Shown: in pieces, positions 11,395 through 23,885 of the stretch
Position numbering within the stretch: position 1 is the stretch's first letter
Layout: every line of letters begins with the position of its first letter
Assembly: GCA_930367205.1 (NCBI GenBank)
Contig: OV884014.1
Location: 109,381,138-109,445,137, forward strand
Direction of reading: 5' to 3'
DNA from: Acanthosoma haemorrhoidale
Taxonomy: Eukaryota; Arthropoda; Insecta; Hemiptera; Acanthosomatidae
DNA length: 64,000 bases
Notes under the pieces: generated by a model
Database searches by the model: none
The model's input: the letters and a program-made list of their open reading frames with translations, nothing else
Told to the model about the DNA's origin: nothing
Program-made: the position numbers and the translations under genes

Positions 11395-12480
11395 ACACAG
11401 ATTTACTTTTCCCCCTTAGCTCTCAAATTTTTAAGATTATGGATAAGGGAAAAATAAAGAAACCATAGCATTTTTTTTCTTTTTTATTTTTTTCCTAAGC
11501 TCTCAAACTTATAAAAATAGGAATGTGGGAAAAATAAGGAAAATTATTTTTGGCTGGAAAGTGCCTTTCACTAAGGGGAGACCCCTATTTGAAGGATGTA
11601 TGAGAAGGATATGGGGTGTGGAATGCCTAGAAAGGCGGATGGAGTCAGGAAGGTAGTGAGAGTCTACCAAGGATTGAGCCTAGGGGTGCCTAGGCGGTGG
11701 TTTGTTGTAGGCCAGGTCAAGCCTGGCCCGCCCCGCTAGGGGCCTGAATGAGTCGGCCTAATCGGCCGGAAGATCAACCCTGCTTACACAGGTAGATGGG
11801 GTAATGTGGCGTCGGTTGAGTCGGCCGGGAGATCGGCCTCGATCTCTCGGCTAGGTATAGGTCGGTCAGTCAATGATGTCTTTCATTCTCCAGGCTTCGG
11901 CGGCCCAGCAGTGCTTCCATCTGACGGGCATTGGTGGTGGCTGAAGGTCGGAGAAGAGTGGGTTATGGCTATGTCTTAGGGAGTCAAAAAATTTGATGTG
12001 CCTTCTCTTGATAAAATCTTGGATAGTGAGCACTTCGAATTTTTTGTGGATTTCGTCGGCCTTCATTCGGTCGAAAGGGGTGTGTTTGAGGGAGGTGCGG
12101 AGAACTCTATTCTGAAATTGCTGGAGCTTTAGGAGAGTGTTGGGGGTCAGATACTTGCAGAGAGGGGTTCCATACATCAATGCAGGTCTTAGGACGCTCT
12201 GGTATATCAGAAGCTTGAGCCGGGCTGTGAAGTAGGTGTCCGAGGCTGAAGAATTTCTTCCTAACACTTTTTAATTTCCTGCCGATGTGCGTTGTGAACG
12301 ACAAGTGCCTACCGAGGGTAATTCCGAGGTAGCACAGCTTGTTGCTTATAGGACATTCTTCGCCGTCTAACACGAAGGATTTCGGGAGCTTCTTTTTTCC
12401 GGATTTGTAACTAAATATTATTCCTTGCGTCTTGGCTGGATTGACTTTATAGTCATACCATAGCATACCATTTTAGGAAT
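11395..12480 (-). mobile_element. Jockey-like LINE, family C: reverse transcriptase C-terminal fragment and 3' tail
   Basis: The - strand encodes the thumb and C-terminal part of a Jockey-clade reverse transcriptase in two frames. Upstream (12466-12250) is VNPAKTQGIIF, then CYLGITLGRHLSF. After a frameshift at about 12250, 11866-12250 reads LLIYQSVLRPALMYGTPLC, then LQQFQNRVLRTSLKHTPF and FIKRRHIKFFDSL. It stops at about 11866. The untranslated tail contains GAAAGGCACT and GTTTGAGAGCT words and ends in A-rich runs (T-rich on +) at about 11460-11490. A second tail-like repeat lies at 11395-11460. The palm with the catalytic FADD box is missing, so this is a 5'-truncated dead copy. The same tail occurs at 23770-23885. 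Confidence 0.8.
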
Positions 12481-14097
12481 TTAAATAAGGATGTAAATGA
12501 ATTGATTCCACGGGAGTGGGGGGGGGCATTCTCGCCCTGGGCCGAACGACACGTAGGAGAAGCAATCAGAGCCGAAATCCCTGAGGTAATTAATCCAGCA
12601 TCCAGCGAGGTTTGAACGGCAGATATAATTAATTCCCGTGAGCCAATTACCCGGTGGGGGCCGTTCGCGAACATTCGTTCGAAACCCGCCAGTTAATATC
12701 TGCTAAATGCCCTAATGGAGTAGCTCTCACTCCCAGCAGATATTTCTCATGTCTCAGCAGATATTTCTCATGTCTCAGCGTTATTACATCTCTCTTAGTT
12801 ATTAGTTGTTGTTTTTTTTTGTTATTTATATTAAAAACTGAACATTTTCATTGTATTTTAGTTTTGGTTTAAATGGGCTTGTCTCTAGTAACTTTATACA
12901 ATCGTTTCAAACCACTTGCCATGTAATGAATCTATCTTATAAATAAAGCAAACAGGAATTGAAAACGCAGAGTACATTTAATTTCTCATTCGATTCAAGG
13001 AGTATATTTGAGACGGATAATTATAATTAATAAGTTAATTAATAATTATAACAATGTTAATAGTTATGGATCTATACTAAACAGCAGTTCAGTAATCTAT
13101 AAAACTAATGAACAGTATTTAACTTTGAATATTTTCGAAAATAAAGTTTTCAAAAACAACAAATGGTTTCTAGCTGTTTTCCTTATCAATGTTTAACACT
13201 CCTTTTCGCGTAGCGAGTAACTTTTGAAGTTAATTAACTAAATAATGTCAATAGCCACTGATACAGTCGAAATGGGCGTAGGAGGAAATTCCCCATGCTT
13301 TACAAAGAGAAATTTATTTTAATTGCAGGAATTTTTATCGTTAGGACAACTTTAAATGTTTCCTTGTCATTTTTGTCTTGATCTGATTTGTTTCTTCTTC
13401 TTTACTCAAGTAGTGGCTCATAATTGCTCAGAAAAAAATTGAAGCCGAGTCATGCCGGGCACAAACTAGTAAATGAAATTTCTATAGTAAAAACTGTTTA
13501 CAGTTTAAATAATAGTGAAGTATACACCAAACAGCTAAAATTTGTCGAGTTTGGTCATTTTTGGAGCTCTTCAAGTCGATTTAAAGTAAAAATGTGTTGT
13601 AAAGAACCTGAAAGTAAAAAAACCCGTAGTTAACTTAACTTAAGACCCGCAATACATGAGATGCCCTGTTACCGCTCTGTGCACTATTTCTTCTACCGTT
13701 TCCCATCTATCCAAAATTTCCGATGATTTTGACGGTATACAGAACCATTAAAACGATCTCGCTATATACTGAAGGTATGGTTAAATTTAACATAAAAGCA
13801 GGGATTGAAGAAAGCAAACCAAGGCAGATACGGCCTGTTTCATGTTTTAAAGAAGAAAAGCTCTAATAAAAAGCAATTAAGTAATAAAGCACAAAGGACA
13901 AGAGATAATGTCCCTTTAAGCCGCTAATAACAGCCCTGTCTTTGAAGTGGACTCCCACCGCAGGCTTCGACAACTCCCTTAATAAGTTTGAAGCCTTTGC
14001 AACAACTTTGTGGTCTCCTTATTGTTGTTGGTGCAACTAACTCATCTTTGTTGCAACTCACTTTTTCAAAATAATTTCAAAAAGTTAGCAGTCAATC
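12481..14097. other. Intron stretch without recognised genes
   Basis: Holds a 9-base G run at 12518-12526. A GC-richer patch to about 12670 carries a 73-codon - strand ORF with no family features. Then AT-rich DNA with nothing supported. Confidence 0.45.
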
Positions 14098-14575
14098 GCA
14101 AACTAGTAGCTTGTATCTACAAACCTTGTACAATTATACCTATACAAAGCTTGGAAGCAAGCAGCCAATGGCAAACTAATAGCTTGTATCTACAAGCCTT
14201 GTACAATTATACCTATACAAAGCTTGGAAGCAAGCAGCCAATGGCAAACTAGTAGCTTGTATCTACAAATCTTGTACAATTATACCTATACAAAGCTTGG
14301 AAGCAAGCAGCCAATGGCAAACTAATAGCTTGTATCTACAAGCCTTGTACAATTATACCTATACAAAGCTTGGAAGCAAGCAGCCAATGGCAAACTAGTA
14401 GCTTGTATCTACAAGCCTTGTACAATTATACCTATACAAAGCTTGGAAACAAGCAGTCAATCGCAAACTAGTAGCTTGTATCTACAAGCCTTGTACAATT
14501 ATACCTATACGAAGCTTGGAAGCAAGCAGCCAATGGCAAACTAGTAGCTTATACAATTATAGCTGTACATTATTC
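14098..14575. repeat. 73-bp minisatellite (about 6.5 copies)
   Basis: Unit starts at 14098, 14171, 14244, 14317, 14390, 14463 and 14536 (partial), an exact 73-bp period. Each unit has GCAAACTAGTAGCTTGTATC, then a conserved GTACAATTATACC and AAGCTTGGAAGCAAGCAGCC. Units alternate between CTAGT and CTAAT near the start. Because 73 is not a multiple of three, the ORF across it has no repeated protein and is fortuitous. Confidence 0.95.
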
Positions 14576-16560
14576 TTGTAAAGTTTCCTTCCCTACCTGT
14601 GGAAATATTGAAATTGTAAACGTTAAATATAAACTGCAATTGTATCTGATAATCATAGTTGCCATTCTTTTTTCGTGTCTTGGAGTTGTGTGAGTGAAAG
14701 ACAAAGACTGTAAAGACGAAGCAAACAAAAAGCGTTGCTAATCCTTGGGCAAACGTGCAGGGGGGAACAGCAGCGAATACAGAGCAGGTTTATTCAACGC
14801 TGATGAATAACGGGGCCTCCGTCGCGAATAATTAGCTGATAAAGTGCCCCTGGAAATTACAGTAACTTTTATTTCAACTCCCCTTATCATTACTTTTTTT
14901 TTAATAATAATTTGTCAGTTATTAAGTGGTCTTTTCGAAAGAGTTTTACTAAATAAATTAAAGGTTAATTTTATTTTTATTTTTTTAAGTGAAATTAAAA
15001 TGTAATTCAATTTATTAAGTTGACGCTAAGGTTTTCTTTCAAGTTATTAGGTTATATTGAAATTTTTCAGCATCGATGTGTTAATTGAAGAATAAAACGG
15101 AATTGTTAAGGGGTGGTGCAAATCGTATTTAATTATAAAAAAATAATCAAATTTCCCCTATGAATGTTGACTGGCCACTTAAAGGCTTACCGACAAAGTA
15201 TTTTCTTAACCATACGATCATAAACCTGTGAGTCAACAAATAATTAGGTATACAACTACAGTAATAAGCCAAACAATTTTAGTTTACCTTTAAGAATTTT
15301 TTTTTTTTTAATTGAATTAGAAAAAATAAATGAATGTAATATAGAATAAACATAATATCTCTCCGCAACAGTGATTACAAATATGGCAAAAAGGAATTAC
15401 ATGTTCTTCGACTCAAGATTGATAAAGCAATAGTGGCTGAAGACAATATTATAATCATATTTTGATTTCTTTGACATGTTGAGTTCAACAAATAAGATTT
15501 ATAAAATTAAATAATTAAAGTAAGAAAGTCTTGGTTAAATATATTATGGATGTTTATGGATTATGTGGGAGTATGTAACCATAGGGGTTTTATAGTTAAC
15601 TCCTAAAGAAAAAAAGACCACCAAAATCGCGATTCAAACCCGAGACCCCCTCAATATCAGCTAGACAGATATAGGCTACGTATTGGCGATGTCCTGGGTT
15701 TGAGTACTTATCAAATTTATGTTTTTTTTTCTAATAATTATCTCTCAAAAAGGTTATCAGTCAAGACCAACAAAACCTTAAGAAACGGATAACCGGATGT
15801 GTTATCCGGACCTTTTAAAGTATAAATAAATAATCGAGAATGCTGTAACAAAAAAAAAAATTGTAAATGTTATTAATTTTTCTAGAGAAAAAAATAAATA
15901 GATGGAGATATGATGCATATGATGCATAAAAACAAATGAAAATGGCAATATTAATAAAAGAATGAGTAACGTTGAAAATGGAAGTGAAGCTAGGAAATGG
16001 TCAGTTATGAGATAAGTTAGCGAACAAACCGTCCTAAAACGGAAATTGAAAAGGTCTATTTCCGCTTAAGAAAATGCCACCTAAATTAAAGCAAGTTGCT
16101 ACGATAAGGGATACACATACATCTTTTTTAGTTTTTCCCCTCCTATTTTCCTTTATTGTCTTCTTTTACAGTAAAATTCCCTTTTTTTTTTTTCACGGGA
16201 AAGTAGTCGAGGTCCCCAATCACTAGATCACAAAGGGACCACTTCCAGGATCTGTTCCAGACATCTCTGCTCCTATTTTCTGTTAACTCGAGCACTTGAT
16301 ATTTTTTTACTTACAGTTTGGTTTTGTTTTTTATTCGTAATTGCAAAAAGTATGTACATGATTATAATATCTTTTGAAAATAAACTCCTTCTTCTTCTTG
16401 TCTTGCTGAAATGCTTAGAACCCTTTTAAGTTCTCATTTTTCCTTTGCGTCAACTGGTCAATGATTCTAACGCAAAAAATAATTTTAAAAATATAGTTTG
16501 ACAGCTATAAGCGTATGTAAGCAAATAAACACACAATAGACAACGAAATCATTTAAGAAA
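14576..16560. other. Intron stretch, AT-rich, nothing recognised
   Basis: No gene. A B-box-like string (GGTTTGAATCG on the - strand, about 15630-15640) could be a remnant of a tRNA-derived SINE, but no A box is convincing. Confidence 0.4.
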
Positions 16561-17320
16561 TTGAAGTGGTTTGATGATGATCGTGGTTGTCAATCTTGTA
16601 TTATTCGTGTATCCGAGACAGTACGATACTTAGGCTTCCATCTCGACAAAACACTGACATGGAACCCTCACACGAGGCGAAAAAGACAAGAACTAAACAG
16701 ACGCTTTGGACAACTGTACAGACTACTTCGAAGGACATCCCATCTCTCAATAGAAAATTAACTACTTATTTACAAAGCTATACTTATGCCAATCTGGACA
16801 TACGGAATAGAGCTATGAGGGTCAGCAAAAAAGTCGAACATCAAGTGCATCCAATCCTTTCAATCAAAAGTCCTGAGAACAATAGTAAATGCCCCTTATT
16901 ACGTCAGCAACAAAACCCTTCATAACGATCATTTCTATAATCCTCCTCGGAGACTGAAACGGCAGTGGCCTCGTGACCTGCTATAAATGCATGACAGTGG
17001 GAGTCCTGGCAATGGCAATCATGTCCTGAGCGTCTGCGGCTCTCGCGTTCTTGGTCAGCTTCCACTGGCTCGTATCCGGTGACGCGGCTGACGGAGGAGA
17101 GTGGGGGACTTCCCAAGACTCCGCTTTCTCTTTCGTATGCGAGGGAGGCAATAACCATGTGGCTTTTGGGAGGTCTCTGGGCTGTTTGTAAATTTTGTAT
17201 GAATGTGCGAGTGAATGATGAATTGTAAATATGGTATGAATGAGAACATTTATCTCAATTATTTATTGCCTATTAAGTATTAAGGCAGATTGTAATTTCA
17301 TCATAGGAAAGTTGTTTTAT
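16561..17320 (+). mobile_element. Jockey-like LINE, family A: RT C-terminal fragment plus 3' UTR (longest + copy)
   Basis: The frame starting at 16561 reads SETVRYLGFHLDKTLTWNPH, then LNRRFGQLYRLLRR, typical of the C-terminal half of Jockey-clade reverse transcriptases. The same frame continues past a TAA at about 16759 into LLIYKAILMPIWTYGIEL, meets a TGA where tryptophan is expected, and goes on to FQSKVLRTIVNAPYYVSNKT and PRRLKRQWPRDLL, ending with TAA. About 100 bp present in other copies is missing around 16930. The UTR contains GTGGGAGTCCTGGCAATGGC and ends near GGCAGATTGTAATTTCATCA. Stops and deletion make it nonfunctional. Confidence 0.82.
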
Positions 17321-18730
17321 AATAATAGAAGCTAAACAAATATACACTTCAAAAAAGGGTTTCTATTTATCAATTAGCTACACACACATCTTGTTCCTTT
17401 GAAATAAAACCAACAAATTATATCAATCATCTTATTTTTGGTATGTCACTTTTAAAATTATTATAAAATATAAGACAACCATGTGTACTATTCAATACCA
17501 CAGTTTATCAATCGCATCTCGCATGATTAAAAACAATAATATCATGACTTTAAACAGCAAAGCTGCTTTTGGATCTGTCGAATAGGAGCCCCCCATTCTT
17601 AACAATAAGCGTTTTTCCCAACGTAAACTAGAGCTGATGCAGACATAGAAATTATGAAGAAACGTCGTAAATTTTAAGAATTGTACAAATACGGCATGCC
17701 TACAAATTCATCCACTCATTCCTACAATGTGTAAATAAAATTCGAAAAAACATTGAACCTTTAAATGTGCCACTTGTTACAAATGATTATTCCGTTTGCT
17801 ATACCCGTGGATAAGCAACGAAGAAGAAATAAATGCCACTGGGTCAATATAAAGGGACATATTGCCTTATCTACAGTCACTCTACTGCGGACTATCAATC
17901 GACGGTAAGGCTGTGCAATACCCACCCGCTCGCTGTCACTGCCACTTCTGCATCCCAATGTCTCTTCTACTGGCAGTAACTGGAGCTGCGACAGCGGTAA
18001 TGTAACTGGAACTTATATATTTACTTTAGTGACTGTTATATTTAACCAATTCATACGCCAGATTTAATAATCAGTTTATTTAATCGGCTAGGAGAGATTT
18101 TTTTTACAGTAAAAAACTTTATTTGAAAAAAATGTTAACTTCCTAATAGGGCAAACTATAATTATCCATTATAATTAGTGATTAATAGTCTCATTCATAC
18201 CATATTATATGCACAAAGCAAGGAATCACTTTCCCACTAAAAGAGAAGGAAGCAGGGATCGGAGAGATTCCCCACGCTGTTTTTGCAGCAACATCATTGC
18301 TAGTAGACTGTACCTGTACAGACATAGAGAGCCACAGACGCTCCGGTGAACACTGACCAGTAACGGGTTAATTGAAGCTGATCTCAAAAACTACTCCTAG
18401 CACAGTAGTATTAGTAAGGAGAGCAGTAAGTCTGACACCGCGAATATAAGCAACAGCTTGAGCAGTTGATATTAGCAGTAAGTTCACCAAGTGCTCTTGT
18501 AAAATTGTATACAAACATGGACGTTGTTTAAATAAAACCCAAATTATTTGACGTAAAGACTTGTGCTCGGAAAGTCTTGTGAGTATCTCTCGATAATGTT
18601 TAATTATTTTACACATTTCCAAAATAAAATTTGACTTGTAATCAATTCCAAACAAACTTATTAGATAATAATTAAACGAAATCATTTATAATAAGAAAAA
18701 TAGAGCGGCTACTCATCCATGAAACACAAA
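17321..18730. other. Intron stretch without recognised genes
   Basis: No supported gene or element. A 105-codon - strand ORF at 18368-18685 has no recognisable family features. Confidence 0.45.
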
Positions 18731-18785
18731 CTGTCACAAGCTGTCATAAGCTGTCACAAGCTGTCATAAGCTGTCACAAGCTGTT
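18731..18785. repeat. 10/20-bp tandem repeat
   Basis: Alternating decamers CTGTCACAAG and CTGTCATAAG, five in a row followed by a partial sixth. Confidence 0.95.
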
Positions 18786-19129
18786 TAAAAGAAAGCTTCT
18801 GCCATCGGGGCCCAAGTCCCTCCATTACGTTACTCAAGTTTCTTTAAAGTACTCGGAGAGTAACAACAGTTATCTGCTAGTCAAAAACATGAATAGATCA
18901 AGCAATGATTCGTTAGTCTGTTCATTATCATCTCTTCAAAAGGTGTTTTCCAGTGGGCTGTTCTTTTTTTGAACAGTAATTAAACAGGAAATTGTATGGT
19001 AGCAATCAGCTATGCACACAATAAGTTACGAAATGATTGCAACCAATGCTACAATATTTCTGAGCATTAGTCCAAAGGTCTGTTGTTGCTTTGATTCGAG
19101 GGGTTAGTAAAGGTTTATTTATTATTTAT

Positions 19130-19600
19130 TATCAACTTGATTATAATAAAATTACAATCTGCCTGATCGGGCTATAAGTAATTGTGATAAATGTTATCAT
19201 TCATACCATATTTACAATTCATCATTCACTCCCTCATTCATATATACAAACAGCCCAAAGGCCCCCCAAGTTCACAAGGTTGTCACCTCCCTCGCATGTG
19301 AAGGAAGAAGCGGAGTCTTGGAAGTCCCCGGCGCTCCTACGTCAGCCGCGTTGCTGGATAAAGGCCAGCGGAGGCTGACCAAGAGCGCGAGAGCCACAGA
19401 CGCTCAGGACATGATTAGAGAAAGTGGCAATTGCCAGGACTCCCACTGTCGCGTATTTATAGCAGGTCACGAGGCCACTGCCATTTTAGTCTCCGAGGAG
19501 GATTATAGGGATGAGTAATGAAGTGAAATGACTGTGCTAGGGAATTAGGGTGGTTGGTTAGACTACTATAGAATTTCACGAACTTGGAAGGGATGAGCGT
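19130..19600 (-). mobile_element. Jockey-like LINE family A, 3' UTR fragment
   Basis: On the - strand it matches the family A tail from the CATGAACTTGGAAGG-type coding remnant (near 19590) through CTCCGAGGAGGA and the GAGGGAGGTGAC block to the terminal AATTACAATCTGCC block on +. It is 5' truncated; the reverse transcriptase is essentially absent. Confidence 0.78.
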
Positions 19601-20586
19601 AAAATTTAAAACAACAGATTAGCAAATTAGAAACTGAGCGTTTATCACTCCTCGACCTATCGATATTCAACAACATAGACGAACATGGGTAGGACTCATG
19701 AATTTTACTGCTATCGAGTTTTTTCAGAGATCGATTTTTAATAGTCAATATGTTTTAATTATAAGAAAAAAAGGCTTTTAGATCTGAATTCTAGATCGGA
19801 ATAATATTGAGATCCAACCATCGGTGTTTTCCGTTGCGGTGAAAAATAGGCTAGTATAGTTAGCTATAAGCCGAATAAATCTCATTTGAGCCAGCTCAAA
19901 ATATTTTCACAATATCAAAGGGGCAAAATACGTTAATAATAAATAACTATATAGTTTGAACAGATTAAATTTTGTGAGCGTAAATTGAATGCTTATATCT
20001 TCCCCCCGGGACTCTATTGCCAAGATGGGGTCGTTTGGGACTTACGTCCTTTTGAGCAAGGGTCAACTCTCGTGGAGTATCTTAGGTTCGTGGACTAAAA
20101 TGATGACACTATATAGTCTGTCAACAATAGCAACCAAACCTTCCCTTCCTTGAACTTCCCTTATCAGTTGAAAGGAGTGGTCTTTGAAAATTGCGACTTG
20201 CGCTAATGTGGCTAATGCCCACCGGGAACCAAAGACAGATGCACTAACTAGGTACATTGTTGGCGGTGAGATGATAAACAGTAGGCAAATGCCGCTAATT
20301 AAAGCCGATAGCCCAGTCCGATGGATTTACCGCTCTCCTGTGGGCGATTCTGCCATTATCCCCATATCTTTGTCCTGGGGGAGTGTCTGTCAATCTGGAT
20401 GTACAACGTGCATCGGGTATTAGGGCTGCTGCTGCAAGTATCCTACCAGCTCTGTAGGACCAAGTTGTACACATAACATCACCTAAGTCAAGTGTCAATT
20501 GATGTTTATCTATTGATGACTTTTTGGTCAATTATAAGACATTAATGATATTATGTAAGTATTTAATCATATATTACATTCATAAA
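19601..20586. other. Intron stretch without recognised genes
   Basis: A GC-richer section at about 20180-20460 has overlapping short ORFs on both strands and could be an old element. Nothing in it matches a family I can name. Confidence 0.4.
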
Positions 20587-20985
20587 ACTAACCCTAATCC
20601 CGTAGCACAGTCAGGCACTGCATCACTCATCCCTATAAACCTCCTTGGAGACTAAAACGGCAGTGGCCTCGTGACCTGCTATAAATGCGTAACAGTGGGA
20701 GTCCTGGCAATGTCCAGTTTCTCCAATCATGTCCTGAGCTTAACTGGCTCTCGCGCTCTTGTTCAGCCTCGACTGGCTCGTATCCGGTGACACGGCTGAC
20801 GGAGGAGCGTGGGGGACTTCCCAAGACCTTCTTAATTCACATGCAACGGAGGGGACAACCATGCGGATTTTGGAGGCCTCTGGGCTATGTATAAATTCTG
20901 TATGAATGAAAATGAGAACATTTATCACAATTAGTCCCTAATAAGGCAGATTAGAAATTTAGCACAATAAAGAAGTTTTATAAAC
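20587..20985 (+). mobile_element. Jockey-like LINE family A, 3' UTR fragment
   Basis: It begins in the last coding remnant (CCCTAATCCCGTAGCACAGT) and runs through GTGGGAGTCCTGGCAATG, GGTGACACGGCTGACGGAGG and TAATAAGGCAGATTAGAAAT to an A-rich end. No intact coding sequence remains. Confidence 0.8.
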
Positions 20986-21830
20986 CTATAAGGATGATCA
21001 AAGCTTTTATACGAGTCAGGGGCAGTTTTAATAAGTATTATTTAGTTGAGTTTTATTTAGCTATTGATAGAAATCGGGTTATTGATATCATCCAAGCCGG
21101 ATTTAATTTTTATTTTTATCTCAATGTTTTAGCAACTTACAATTTTTTTTTGTAATTCACAAGTAGTTAAGTAAAGTTTTTTTTATTTATAACTAAGCGT
21201 AATTTAGTTTATGATTGTTAAAAACTAGTATTTGAGAAAATAAATTAAGTATAATGGTGAGGCATCGCAGCGTAGTTCTTTTCGAATGTCTATTACGTTT
21301 AAGGACTTGCGCTACAACATCAATGTAGCGCAAGTCCGTAGATTTTGAACAAAATTACGTTAACCACATTATTCCAGGCAAAATGGGCTTATACGACTCA
21401 TTTGAAGGGGCCAATATGGCAAGTTGGCAATGATCTTTATCGAGTTGGCCTAACGGATATGAAGCTTTCCTGGAGTGGAAATAAGACGCGGAAGTGGCTG
21501 GAAAGGAATGAGGGAACGGTAGAATAAATGTTGAAGGACGTGTGGTGGATATGAACGGAGTTAGTCCCCGTACCCGCCCGTAGCCAAATCCGCCAATATC
21601 TCACACCTGCGGCGGTCCCAGTTCGATAAATCTTTTCTCTTCGTGATGGCATGTTCCAGCCTCTTTCGATCGGGGCAGTAGGGATAATAGTCACTTGCTC
21701 CCGATAGTGGAGAATGATTTATCTCCTCGAGTACAACAAATATATGAAATTTCTAATATAATACAGCAATTTATTCAGTACGGTATCATGAGAAAAGAAA
21801 AACCCGTTGCTTGGTGTGCTGTCAGTGGGT
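20986..21830. other. Intron stretch without recognised genes
   Basis: AT-rich. A small inverted repeat around 21305-21336 (AGGACTTGCGCTACA ... TGTAGCGCAAGTCC) could form a hairpin with a short loop. No gene supported. Confidence 0.5.
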
Positions 21831-22165
21831 GAGTTGCAGCAAGCACCTCACAAACCCAGAGTTTAACACCATAGCCCCACCACCCTTCCCACATCGATGG
21901 CAACCGGCTGTTGGGGAAACCCAGTTTAAGTTAGTCAGATTAAGGTTAGTATTAGTACAATTCATTCTTAAGGTGAGCCCTGTCAGTTTCTATGTTCACA
22001 CGCCTTGTAATCTGCGCATCAGCCTAGCGAATTTCTTGTAAACCTCACAAATCATCTGAAATGTAGTTACTCTACAGTAAATATAACAGTCACAATATGC
22101 ATTTATGTAAAGATTCTTTATAGTGGAATGTGTATTTATTAAATAAAGGGTTTTGACACAAAAGG
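21831..22165 (+). mobile_element. Jockey-like LINE family B, 3' end fragment
   Basis: The + strand reads HLTNPEFNTIAPPPFPHRWQ, the last residues of the family B open reading frame seen more fully at 55775. It then has the family UTR start AAGGTGAGCCC, and ends near TTTATTAAATAAAGGGTTTT. Strongly 5' truncated. Confidence 0.72.
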
Positions 22166-23769
22166 ATTAATATTTAAAAATTATAAAACCATGAAAAGAG
22201 GAAAAAAAAATATATACAGAAAGTATGAGTTCTGGGGTAGGATAGGATAAAGATAGCAAATGGATAACATCAATAAAACATACCTTGTAAGAAGACATAT
22301 CATATGATGATGATAAAGATATGATGTTTCTGGTGAAGGAGATGGTGAAAGTGCCATGAACTGATGAAGGGAAAAGGGTCGGTTGCATACAACCACATAC
22401 GGCAGTATTTGAATTATCAGTATAGGAACATATTTTGATTTTAATTTGTTTCCATGTTTTATTTTTCTAATGTTCTATTGTTCATTTTGAAACTGGGTAA
22501 AATGTCTCCGGCGTACTTGTATGATGTAATATTTCTGAACCTGGCCCTACAAAATGGAATAATTTACACTTGTTTCAGAGTAATCGAAAACGTTTATTCC
22601 CACAGATTTACAAATAACGGATTATCGAGACTGGCAAATGCGTTTTATATCCAAATCTACAGATCAATACTACTTGATTTTTTTTCAAAACAGCCTACCC
22701 GACCTGTGGGACTGGAGTACAACTAGGCTGTTCTTTGTTCGATTTTTTTTTTTCAAAATCAATCCATCACTGGCTAAAGTAAAATCCATCAAACAATTGT
22801 GCCATCCATACGGTGACTCCAGCACGTTGATACTGTTCGTGAACACAATGTGAGCTGTCCTACACAGTCGTTGACCGGCGTTAATTAAACAGAGTGCTGG
22901 GCCTACATGAAGAAATGGCCCTTGGTTTTTCTGCCCAAGTTGTGATGTACAATTTAATATCCCCTACCACAGCGAGGGCAAATATAGATTTATGTTTTAG
23001 CCAAGGTCTCATCTGTAGACTGGATGGAAATACCAATCTATGTGGACGAAATTCAGAAAAACACATATTGATATTTTGGCAGGGAGAGTTTATTAACTAG
23101 GGGCTACTAAGGATTGAGGTCGCCTTTGACATTCGGATACAGGGTTTGTATACAAAATGGGTATACAATGTGGTCCCAATTTGTTATTGGGTGATTTATG
23201 TTTATGGGGTATAGGTTTACGAATTTGAAATTAAAGAAATCTATGAGAATCGATTTTATTTAATATGTGAATGATTTAGTTTCACAATTCAAATTCGTAC
23301 TCTACCAACACAAAACTGTAACAACATTTTTGAGTAAATTTTATTTACAATCCACTGCAATCCTGCTTTTTTTTATTTTAATCGTTACCGATCGTTACCA
23401 CGTGGGACTATAACCTATATTACTAATCACTTATATAAAAATTAACATTGTCTAAATAACTCATTGTGTATAATAAGTATTAAAAACAATCTAAGGTATT
23501 TTCTTTGTTTCCTTTCTTACATAAGTTCTTACGTCCTTATGGTTGTAGATTGCAAATATAAAGCTAAAATCAATTCTGGATACAACGCAAATATTTCTTA
23601 ATTTTCGAATTGGTAATCTACTCCCCATAGAAGATAAATCAGCAAATTTTTTTTCTTTCATAGCCCCTTTAAATTTACAGATAATTATTTATAATTATAG
23701 ATTCTCAGGCGAATCTATTTACAAATTATTTTTGTATTTCCTGTAGCATCGCTACATTATATACAGGTT
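22166..23769. other. Intron stretch without recognised genes
   Basis: AT-rich; several short ORFs on both strands with no family features. Confidence 0.4.
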
Positions 23770-23885
23770 TTGTTATTTATTTTTTTTTTTTTTCTTAGCT
23801 CTCAAACTTATAAAATAGGATGTGGGAAAATTATTTTGGGCTAATGAGTGCCTTTCACTAAGGGGAGTCCCCCATTTGAAGGATT
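23770..23885 (-). mobile_element. LINE family C 3' tail
   Basis: A T-run at about 23779-23793, then CTTAGCTCTCAAACTTATAA, GGATGTGGGAAAA and GTGCCTTTCACTAAGGGGAG. This matches the tail of the - strand LINE at 11395-12480, including the A-rich terminus (T-run on +). It is a short 5'-truncated insertion. Confidence 0.75.

Noticed and set aside
15616..15720. tRNA gene or SINE suggested by a B-box-like string on the - strand
   Set aside because: No convincing A box or cloverleaf; too weak to list as an RNA feature.
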